Origin: Betaproteobacteria bacterium
GTDB taxonomy: Bacteria > Pseudomonadota > Gammaproteobacteria > Burkholderiales > Burkholderiaceae_C
Direction of reading: 5' to 3'
DNA length: 64,000 nucleotides
Assembly: GCA_016716535.1 (NCBI GenBank)
Contig: JADJWD010000007.1
Coordinates: 496,001-560,000 of the forward strand
The translations under genes and the position numbers were made by a program. Below, one piece after another: positions 29,013 through 36,445 of this stretch. The notes beneath the pieces are model-generated. The model saw only the letters and a program-made list of their open reading frames with translations, did not search any database and was not told where the DNA came from. The stretch's first letter is position 1, and each line of letters opens with the position of its first letter.

Positions 29013-30290
29013 ATGATCGACGAAGCAGTCACTTACTCTGGCGTGGCCCGCCCGGCCGGCGGCGCGCCCGTCGGCCCGGCCGCGGCCATGGCCGGCGCGT
29101 TGGCCGCGCTGGCCGCGCTGGTCGGCGGCTTCGTCGGCGCGGCCGCCGACGGCACGTTCACCGCGCGGTTGCCGGCGCTCACCGCCGTCGCCTTGGCCGC
29201 CGCGCTGACCGCGGCCGTGGCCGTGACCTGGCTGTTGCGGCGCAAAGCTGCGGGCGGCATGAGCGGCATGAGCGGCATGAGCGGCGCAAGCGGCGCAAGC
29301 GGCGCGCGCGCCGCGGCCGCAGCGCCTCTCGTCTTCGACAACAGCGCGTCCGGCGTCGGCGCGGCGCACGGCGGCGCCCGCCTCCTCGCCGGCCAGGTGG
29401 TGCCCGTCTGGCACCGCCAGCTCGAGGCTTCGCGCACCGAGGCCGAAAAGGGCCTGGGCGGCCTGCTCGAATCGTTCAACCAGCTCAGCTCCGGCCTCGC
29501 CGCCGCGGCCGAGGCCAGCGCGCGCGGCCAGCAAACACAACTGGGCGCCGGCGCCGCCGACGAGATCGTCGAAAACCGCCAGGAGCTGATCGACCAGATG
29601 CTCACGCCGGCGCAGGCGTTGCTCGCCTTCCGCGCCGAGGTGCAGGAGGAACTGCGCGGCCTGTCCGAGCTGATGCCCGTGCTCGGCCGGCTGGCCAAGG
29701 ACCTGGACGCGCTCGCGCGGCACGCGCGGCTCGTCGCGATGAACGCGTCGATCGAGGCCAACCGCGCCGGCCAGGCCCAGGCCGGCTTCGGCGCCGTCGC
29801 GCGCGAGGTGCTGACGCTTTCCACCACCGCCGCCGGCCACGTGCAGCGCCTCGCGACCGAGCTGCGCCAGGCCGAAGGCCGGCACGGCGCGCTGCGCGAG
29901 CGCCTCGAGCTCGACACCGCCAACGCCGAGACGCTCGGCATCGAACTGCGCCAGCGCGCGCGCACGCTCGTCACGGCGATCGTCGGCGACATGGGCGACG
30001 CTTTGGCCGGCTCGCGCGAGCTGCGCGAGACGAGCCAGCAGCTGCAGGGTGCGCTGGAGAACGTCTTCGTCGGCTTCCAGTTCCAGGACCGCTTCACGCA
30101 GATGCTGGGCAGCGTGCTCACCGACATGACGCGCTTCGTCGAGTGGCTCGACGAAGGGCGCGGCGCCTCGCACGCCGACGCGGTGGCATGGCTCAAGCGG
30201 CTGGACGACACCTACACGATGGAGCAGCAGCGCTCGCAACACCACGGTACGGCACATGTGGGCACGAGCCCAGCCGTCGAGTTCTTCTGA
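29013..30290 (+). CDS. Degenerate MCP-like protein with CheZ-like motif
   Basis: A 425-residue protein with two N-terminal membrane helices (about residues 22-45 and 50-75) and almost no loop between them. A repetitive linker follows, then a helical domain whose tip, ARLVAMNASIEANRAG (about 238-253), resembles an MCP hairpin but lacks the usual QTNLLALNAAIEAARAGE form. No HAMP domain is seen. Near the C-terminus FVGFQFQDRFTQMLG contains Asp359 and Gln363 with the D-x3-Q spacing of the CheZ active site. It is the first gene after the FliA promoter and just upstream of cheY. A TTG start at 28998 is also possible. Confidence 0.7.
   Translation: MIDEAVTYSGVARPAGGAPVGPAAAMAGALAALAALVGGFVGAAADGTFTARLPALTAVALAAALTAAVAVTWLLRRKAAGGMSGMSGMSGASGASGARAAAAAPLVFDNSASGVGAAHGGARLLAGQVVPVWHRQLEASRTEAEKGLGGLLESFNQLSSGLAAAAEASARGQQTQLGAGAADEIVENRQELIDQMLTPAQALLAFRAEVQEELRGLSELMPVLGRLAKDLDALARHARLVAMNASIEANRAGQAQAGFGAVAREVLTLSTTAAGHVQRLATELRQAEGRHGALRERLELDTANAETLGIELRQRARTLVTAIVGDMGDALAGSRELRETSQQLQGALENVFVGFQFQDRFTQMLGSVLTDMTRFVEWLDEGRGASHADAVAWLKRLDDTYTMEQQRSQHHGTAHVGTSPAVEFF
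29256..29300 (+). repeat. 9-bp tandem repeat coding a Gly-Met/Ala-Ser linker
   Basis: Three copies of GGCATGAGC followed by two of GGCGCAAGC, in frame inside the MCP-like gene. They encode a GMS-GMS-GMS-GAS-GAS linker after the second membrane helix. Copy-number changes would alter linker length without breaking the frame. Confidence 0.85.
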
Positions 30291-30353
30291 TCGCCGGCGG
30301 CCTTCGACCCCGCAGACGACACGCAATCAGGCAACAGGCAAGGAGCCATCTCC

Positions 30354-30722
30354 ATGGGCAAGACCGTGATGGTCATCGACGATTCGGGCAGCTTCCGCAC
30401 CGTCGTCAAGTTGGCGCTGAGCAAGGCCGGCTACGGCGTGGTCGAGGCCGGCGACGGCGTCGACGCGATCAACAAGCTCGGCGCCGCGGGCAAGGTCAAC
30501 CTGATCGTCTGCGACGTGAACATGCCGAACATGGACGGCCTGACGTTCCTGAAGAACCTGAAGGCCAACCCGGCGCACAAGTTCACCCCGGTGATCATGC
30601 TGACCACCGAGTCGCAGGAAGCGAAGAAGGCCGAGGGCCGCGCCGCCGGCGCGCGCGCCTGGATCACCAAGCCGTTCCAGCCCTCGCAGCTGGTCGACGC
30701 GGTCAACAAGCTGTGCGTCTGA
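30354..30722 (+). CDS. cheY: CheY-like single-domain response regulator
   Basis: A 122-residue stand-alone receiver. The acidic pair Asp9-Asp10 (VIDDSGSFR), the phosphoacceptor Asp54 (IVCDVNMPNMDG), the switch Thr in MLTTES and Lys106 in WITKPF are all present. It would be phosphorylated by the CheA encoded two genes downstream and then signal to the flagellar motor or another target. It follows the MCP-like gene by 63 bases, with a good AAGGAG ribosome site. No output domain is present. Confidence 0.93.
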   Translation: MGKTVMVIDDSGSFRTVVKLALSKAGYGVVEAGDGVDAINKLGAAGKVNLIVCDVNMPNMDGLTFLKNLKANPAHKFTPVIMLTTESQEAKKAEGRAAGARAWITKPFQPSQLVDAVNKLCV

Positions 30723-31030
30723 GCGCCGCGGCCGTGCTCACCATCGACGGCGACTTCACGATCGTGCGCGCGGCCGAGCTGCGCGAGGCGCTGCTCGCCC
30801 GGCTGGCGACCGCCCCTTCCGAACTCGCGCTCGACCTCGGCGCCGTCAGCGACTTCGACAGCGCCGGCGTGCAACTGCTGCTGGCGACGCGCCGCTCGCT
30901 GGCCGAGGCGGGCGCGCAGCTTCACATCGTCGCTACGTCGAGCGCCGTGCGCCAGGCGCTGGCGCTGTTCGGGCTGGCGGCGCTCGCCGTCGAACCGGCC
31001 GACGCGGTGACGCCCGAGGAGGTGAAATGA
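30713..31030 (+). CDS. STAS-domain protein
   Basis: A 105-residue STAS protein, the fold of anti-sigma-factor antagonists. It has LTIDGDFTIVRAAELREALL, then ALDLGAVSDFDSAGVQLLLA, in which the Ser after DFD corresponds to the phosphorylatable Ser of SpoIIAA-like proteins. The GTG at 30713 overlaps the end of cheY by 10 bases; a second GTG at 30734 is an alternative. The stop overlaps the cheA start (ATGA), so cheY, STAS and cheA are probably translationally coupled. Its partner is unknown; no RsbW-like kinase lies in the window. Confidence 0.8.
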   Translation: MRLSAAAVLTIDGDFTIVRAAELREALLARLATAPSELALDLGAVSDFDSAGVQLLLATRRSLAEAGAQLHIVATSSAVRQALALFGLAALAVEPADAVTPEEVK

Positions 31031-33351
31031 GCGCCCGCGACGACGCCGAGATCCTGGCCGCCGCGCGCGAGGGCTTCCTCGCCGAGGCGCGCGAGCTGCT
31101 GCAGGCGTTCGAGTCGGCGCTGCTGGTCATGGAGACCGATCCGCGCGACGCCGAGAACCTGAACGCCGCGTTCCGCGCCGCGCACACGATCAAGGGCACC
31201 GCCGGCCTCTTCGGCTGTGACGCGGTGGCCGCCTTCACGCACGAGGTCGAGACGCTGATGGAGGCCCTGCGCGCCGGCCAGCTCGAGGTTAGCGTCGACA
31301 TCAGCGCTGCGCTGCTCGAAAGCCTCGACCAGATCGGCGCGCTGCTCGACGAGGTGAACCTCGCCGAGGGCTCGCCGGCCGTCGCCGCGCGCAGCGCCGA
31401 GCTGGCCGCGCGGCTGCGCGTGCTGGCCGGCGCGACGCCGCCGCAGGCGACGGCAACCGCCTCATCGGCTGTCGACGCGGCGCCCGCCCACGACGCCCAC
31501 CGCGACAGCGACACCGGCGCCGCCTGCTGGCACCTCTCGCTGCGCTTCGGCGCCGACGCGCTGCGCAACGGCCTCGACCCGCTCGCTTTCATCCGCTACC
31601 TCGGCTCGCTCGGCGACCTGCGCGCCGTGCGCCTGCTCGACGGCGACGTGCCGGCGCTCGCCGCGCTCGACGCCGAGAGCTGCCACCTCGGCTTCGAGAT
31701 CCGCTTCGACAGCCGCGCGCACCCGGCCACCGACCGCGCCGCGATCGAGCAGGTCTTCGAGTTCGCGAGCGAGGACGCCGCGGTCGGCATCCTGCCGCCG
31801 GACGCGAACGCGGCCGACTACGAAGCGCTGCTCGCCGAACGCAGCGGCGGCGACGTCGAACGCGCCGCAGCGCTGCGCGCGGTGTGGCAAGAGATCGGCG
31901 TGCCGGCCGTGGCCGGCGACAACGCAGCCACCACAACCGCCGCGCAGCCGATGCCGAGCGCGGCCCCGCCTCGGCTACCGCCCGCAGCCAAGCTCGAACC
32001 CGCTCCGGCCCCGGCCCCGCCGCAGCCCGCCATCGATCGCCGCCAGCACATCACCACCGACCGCCGCGAGAACGAACCCGATCGGCGCGACGGCGTGCGC
32101 GACCGCCGCGCCGGCGACGACACGCGCTACGTGCGCGTGCGCGCCGACAAGCTCGACCGCCTGATCGACACGATCGGCGAACTCGTCATCGCCGGCTCAG
32201 GCGCGCAGAGCGCGGCCCTGGCCGCCACCGTGCCGGCGGTGCTCGAAGCGGCCGAGCGCGTCTGCGACCTCGTCGAAGAGGTGCGCGACGGCGCGCTGTC
32301 GCTGCGCATGGTGCCGGTGGGCGAGACGTTCGCTCGCTTCCACCGCGTCGTGCGCGACGTGTCCAAGCAGCTCGGCAAGGAAGTCGAGCTGGTGCTCACC
32401 GGCGGCGACACCGAGATGGACAAGGCGATGGTCGACGCCATCGCCGACCCGCTGACGCACCTGGTGCGCAACAGCCTCGACCACGGCATCGAACTGCCGG
32501 CCGAGCGGCTGGCCGCCGGCAAGGCCGCGGCCGGGCGGCTGGCGCTGCACGCGTACCACGAGGCCGGCGCGATCGTCATCGAAGTCAGCGACGACGGCCG
32601 CGGGCTGGCGCGCGAGCGCATCCTCGCCAAGGCCGTCGAGCGCGGCCTGCTCACCGCCGAAGCCGCCGCCGAACTCGACGACGCCGCGGTGTGGGACATG
32701 ATCTTCGCGCCGGGCTTCTCCACCGCCGAGCAGGTGACGGCCGTCTCCGGCCGCGGCGTCGGCATGGACGTCGTGCGCCGCAACGTGCAGGCGCTGCGCG
32801 GCCAGATCTCGATCGCCAGCCACGCCGGCCGCGGCACGACGATGCAGCTGCGGCTGCCGCTGACGCTGGCCATCATCGACGGCTTCCTCACGCGCGTGGG
32901 CGACGTGCACTACGTCGTGCCGCTGGAAGCGGTGGCCGAGTGCATCGACCTGCCCGACGAGTGCCGCGCTGCGGCCTCGGTCGCGGGCACCTTCCACTTG
33001 CGCGGCGAGATCCTGCCGTGGCTCGACCTCGGCCGGTACTACGGGCATGCGGCCGAAGGCGGCCAAGGTGACACGAACGAAGGCGCCCAGCGCACCGCCC
33101 GCCGCAGCCTCGTGCTGGCGCGCGCCGGCCAGCAGCGCATCGGCCTCGTCGTCGACCGCCTGCTCGGCGAGCAGCAGACGGTGATCAAGCCGCTCGCATC
33201 GATCTTCGCCCCGCTGAAGGCGCTGGCCGGCTCGACGATCCTCGGTTCGGGCGAGGTGGCGCTGGTGCTGGACATGGCCGGGCTGGTCGCCGCCGCCGTC
33301 GGCCTGCGACGCGGCGCGGCCGTGCGCGCCACGCCGGTCACGCTGCCGTGA
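31027..33351 (+). CDS. cheA: Chemotaxis histidine kinase CheA
   Basis: The central kinase of the chemosensory array, 774 residues. The P1/HPt domain contains FRAAHTIKGTAGLFG with the phosphorylated His53. A Pro/Ala-rich region around residues 290-345 links to the dimerisation helices. The ATP-binding domain has LTHLVRNSLDHGIELP, EVSDDGRGLARERI and VSGRGVGMDVV, and the CheW-like P5 domain has LTLAIIDGFLTRVG and HYVVPLEAVAECI. No clear CheY-binding P2 domain could be picked out. The ATG overlaps the STAS stop. Confidence 0.96.
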   Translation: MSARDDAEILAAAREGFLAEARELLQAFESALLVMETDPRDAENLNAAFRAAHTIKGTAGLFGCDAVAAFTHEVETLMEALRAGQLEVSVDISAALLESLDQIGALLDEVNLAEGSPAVAARSAELAARLRVLAGATPPQATATASSAVDAAPAHDAHRDSDTGAACWHLSLRFGADALRNGLDPLAFIRYLGSLGDLRAVRLLDGDVPALAALDAESCHLGFEIRFDSRAHPATDRAAIEQVFEFASEDAAVGILPPDANAADYEALLAERSGGDVERAAALRAVWQEIGVPAVAGDNAATTTAAQPMPSAAPPRLPPAAKLEPAPAPAPPQPAIDRRQHITTDRRENEPDRRDGVRDRRAGDDTRYVRVRADKLDRLIDTIGELVIAGSGAQSAALAATVPAVLEAAERVCDLVEEVRDGALSLRMVPVGETFARFHRVVRDVSKQLGKEVELVLTGGDTEMDKAMVDAIADPLTHLVRNSLDHGIELPAERLAAGKAAAGRLALHAYHEAGAIVIEVSDDGRGLARERILAKAVERGLLTAEAAAELDDAAVWDMIFAPGFSTAEQVTAVSGRGVGMDVVRRNVQALRGQISIASHAGRGTTMQLRLPLTLAIIDGFLTRVGDVHYVVPLEAVAECIDLPDECRAAASVAGTFHLRGEILPWLDLGRYYGHAAEGGQGDTNEGAQRTARRSLVLARAGQQRIGLVVDRLLGEQQTVIKPLASIFAPLKALAGSTILGSGEVALVLDMAGLVAAAVGLRRGAAVRATPVTLP

Positions 33352-33391
33352 CGCCGCCGAATCGAATTCCTGCTTCCGAAAGGGCCTCCCC

Positions 33392-36300
33392 GTGTTCAAC
33401 CTCCTGCGCCGCATGAAGCTGTGGCACAAGTTCTGCGCCATCGGCGCCATTGCCGCGGCGATGTGCGCGCTGCCGCTGGTGGTCACCGTGCGCTGGGCCA
33501 GCGACCGCATCGCGGTGGCCCGCGCCGAGGACCAGGGCATCGACCCGGTCAAGTCGGCGGTGTCCTTCCTGCGCGCCGCGCAGCGCCACCGCGGGTTGTC
33601 GGCCGCGATGCTCGGCGGCAGCAACGCCGGCGAGGCAGAGCGCCGGCAGGAGCAGGCCGCGGCGGCGGCGCACCTGTCGCAGGCGCAGCGCCAGGCCGCC
33701 GCCAACGGTCACGACAAGGTGTCCGCCTTCGCCGCCTCGCTGTCCGCGCAGTGGCAACAGCTGGCAAGGCAGGTGGACGCGCAAGGCGTCGGGCGCGAGG
33801 AAAGCTGGGATCGCCACACGGCGCTGATCCAGAAGGCGCTGCTGCTGCTCGAACTCGAGGCCGACGCCTCCGGGCTGTCGCTGGACCCCGAGGCCGAGAG
33901 CTACTTCCTGCAGGCGGCCGCGACCGACGCCGTGCCGCGCACCGCCGAACTGGTGGCGCAGGCGCGCGGCCGCGGCGTGGGCATGCTCGGCGGCAAGGAG
34001 TTCTCGACCTTCGATCGCGCCACCATGGAGACGCTGCTCGTCGCCGCGCAGGAGCAGCAGGAGCGCGCCGCGCGCCTCGTCGCCAAGTCGGCCGAGCGGC
34101 ACGCCGCCGTCGCCAAGGCGGTCGGCGCGGCCACGACGACGGCGCAGGAGAAGGCGGACGCCTTCTTCACGCTGGCGCGAGCCGAGCTGGTGACCGCCGG
34201 CAAGCCGGCGCTCTCGGTGCCCGAGTACTACCGGGCGGCCAGCGTCGCCGTCGACGCCCAGCTCGCGCTCGTCGACGCCGCGGTGCAGTCGCTCGAGGAC
34301 ATGCTGCACGAGCGCATCGCCACGGAGGAGCGCGAACGCGCGATGCTGCTTTCGGCCATTGCCGCGCTCGCGCTGCTGGGGTTGCTGCTGGGCGCCGCCA
34401 TCACCCGCTCCGTGACCCGGCCGCTGGCACAGGCGCTGCGCGCCTCCGAGGCGGTGGGCGCGGGCGACCTCGACTTCCGCATCGACACCGCCGGCAGCGA
34501 CGAAGCGGCGCAGCTGCTGCAGGGCTTCGCGGCCATGCAGCGCCAGCTGCGCCAGCGCAAGGCCGACGAGGCCGAGCAACTCGCCGCCACGAAGCGCAGC
34601 GCCGACGAAGGCAGCCGCATCCGCCAGGCGCTCGACGCGACCAGCACCAACGTGATGATCGCCGACGCCGACGGCACGATCATCTTCGCCAACCGCGCCG
34701 TGCAGGCGATGCTGCTGGACAACGAGGCCGAGCTGAAGAAGGGCATCCCGCAGTTCGATGCGCGCAGCTTCGTCGGCCGCAGCTTCGATGTCTTCCACCG
34801 CAACCCGAGCCACCAGCGCAACCTGCTCGCCGGCCTGAAGGGCGCACACAAGTCGCGCGTCAAGGTCGGGGCGGCGACCTTCGACCTCACCGCCAGCCCG
34901 ATCTTCGCTGCCGACGGCGCACGCCTGGGCACGGTCGTCGAGTGGAAGGACATGACCGCGGAACTGGCCGCGCGCGACGCCGAGCAACGCCTGACCACCG
35001 AAAACGCGCGCATCCGCAGCGCGCTCGAAGCGACCAGCGCCAACGTGATGGTGGCCGACGCCGACGGCACGATCCTGTTTCTCAACGCGGCGGTGCAGCG
35101 CATGCTCGCCGCCAACGAGGCCGAGATCCGCCGCGCGCTGCCGCAGTTCGACGCGCGCCAGCTCGTCGGCGCGAGCTTCGATCGCTTCCACCGCAACCCG
35201 TCGCACCAGCGCAACCTGCTCGGCGCGCTGAAGGGCGAGCACCGCGCGCAGATCAAGCTCGCCGGCGCGAGCTTCGCGCTCGTCGCCAACCCGATCCACG
35301 ACGCCGCCGGCCAGCGCATCGGCACCGTCGTCGAGTGGACCGACCGTACCGCCGAGCTCGCCGCCGAGGAGGAGATCCGCGCCATCGTCGAGGGCGCGAC
35401 GCAGGGCGACTTCGCGCGCCGCCTCGCCACCGAAGGCAAGAGCGGCTTCTTCAAGAACCTCGCCGAGGGCTTCAACGCCGTCGTCGAGACGGTCAGCAAG
35501 ACGATCGTGCAGGTGCGCGCCGCCGCGCAGCAGCTTTCCAGCGCCAGTCACCAGGTCTCGCAGACCTCGCAGTCGCTGTCGCACTCGGCGTCGCAGCAGG
35601 CGGCGAGCGTCGAGGAGACGACCGCGTCGCTGCAGGAGATCAGCGCTTCGGTGAAGCAGAACGCCGACAGCGCCAACGTCACCGACGGCATTGCGACGCA
35701 GGCGGCGGGCGAGGCCCAGCAAGGCGGCGAGGCGGTGACGCAGACCGCCGCGGCGATGAAGGACATCGCCAAGAAGATTTCGATCATCGACGACATCGCC
35801 TACCAGACGAACCTGCTGGCGCTGAACGCGGCCATCGAGGCGGCGCGTGCCGGCGAGCACGGCAAGGGCTTCGCCGTCGTCGCCGCCGAAGTGCGAAAGC
35901 TCGCCGAGCGCAGCCAGGTGGCGGCGCAGGAGATCGGCACGCTGGCCGGCGGCTCGGTGGAACTGGCCGACAAGGCCGGCGCGCTGCTCGCGGCGATGGT
36001 GCCGTCGATCCGCAAGACGAGCGAGCTGGTGCAGGAGATCAGCGCCGCCAGTGGCGAGCAGAGCGAAGGCGTCGGCCAGATCAGCAACGCGATGGGGCAC
36101 CTCTCCACCGCGACGCAGCAGACGGCCAGCGCCAGCGAAGAGCTGTCGGCCACCGCCGAGGAGCTGTCGGCACAGGCCGCGCAGTTGCAGGAGCTGATGG
36201 CCTTCTTCAAGGTGGCCGGCGATGAAGACAGCGGCACGCCGGCAACGGCCGCCGCGTCCGCCGTCGACTTCGGCGTGCGCCGCGCCACCGGCGATGGCGC

Positions 36301-36430
36301 CACCGGCGCGATGAACGCCGCGGCGCTGAAGGCCCGCTATGGCACGAACACTGGAAAGAACCCCGGCACGGCCCCCGCGATGTCGCGCGCCGGCTCCGAC
36401 ATCGACACGCCCGGCTTCGTCCGGTTCTGA
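33392..36430 (+). CDS. Large MCP with two PAS-like repeats
   Basis: A 1012-residue chemoreceptor. A first membrane helix near residue 10-30 is followed by a helical sensor region (FLRAAQRHRGLSAAMLGG, weakly like a nitrate-sensing NIT domain), a second helix (SAIAALALLGLLLGAAI) and HAMP. Two PAS-like modules follow, each with the pattern NVM(I/V)ADADGTI and FHRNPSHQRNLL, then the signalling domain with AYQTNLLALNAAIEAARAGE and a linker ending in PGFVRF. A GTG start at 33392 follows cheA by 40 bases. The signalling half is nearly the same as in the next gene. Confidence 0.9.
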   Translation: MFNLLRRMKLWHKFCAIGAIAAAMCALPLVVTVRWASDRIAVARAEDQGIDPVKSAVSFLRAAQRHRGLSAAMLGGSNAGEAERRQEQAAAAAHLSQAQRQAAANGHDKVSAFAASLSAQWQQLARQVDAQGVGREESWDRHTALIQKALLLLELEADASGLSLDPEAESYFLQAAATDAVPRTAELVAQARGRGVGMLGGKEFSTFDRATMETLLVAAQEQQERAARLVAKSAERHAAVAKAVGAATTTAQEKADAFFTLARAELVTAGKPALSVPEYYRAASVAVDAQLALVDAAVQSLEDMLHERIATEERERAMLLSAIAALALLGLLLGAAITRSVTRPLAQALRASEAVGAGDLDFRIDTAGSDEAAQLLQGFAAMQRQLRQRKADEAEQLAATKRSADEGSRIRQALDATSTNVMIADADGTIIFANRAVQAMLLDNEAELKKGIPQFDARSFVGRSFDVFHRNPSHQRNLLAGLKGAHKSRVKVGAATFDLTASPIFAADGARLGTVVEWKDMTAELAARDAEQRLTTENARIRSALEATSANVMVADADGTILFLNAAVQRMLAANEAEIRRALPQFDARQLVGASFDRFHRNPSHQRNLLGALKGEHRAQIKLAGASFALVANPIHDAAGQRIGTVVEWTDRTAELAAEEEIRAIVEGATQGDFARRLATEGKSGFFKNLAEGFNAVVETVSKTIVQVRAAAQQLSSASHQVSQTSQSLSHSASQQAASVEETTASLQEISASVKQNADSANVTDGIATQAAGEAQQGGEAVTQTAAAMKDIAKKISIIDDIAYQTNLLALNAAIEAARAGEHGKGFAVVAAEVRKLAERSQVAAQEIGTLAGGSVELADKAGALLAAMVPSIRKTSELVQEISAASGEQSEGVGQISNAMGHLSTATQQTASASEELSATAEELSAQAAQLQELMAFFKVAGDEDSGTPATAAASAVDFGVRRATGDGATGAMNAAALKARYGTNTGKNPGTAPAMSRAGSDIDTPGFVRF
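35497..36210 (+). repeat. MCP signalling-domain direct repeat, copy A
   Basis: About 710 bases encoding the cytoplasmic signalling domain of the first large MCP. They are nearly identical to 38182-38895 (constant offset of 2685), with mostly synonymous or conservative differences. This indicates recent duplication or gene conversion. Confidence 0.85.
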
Positions 36431-36445
36431 GGAGGAGGACACCCC

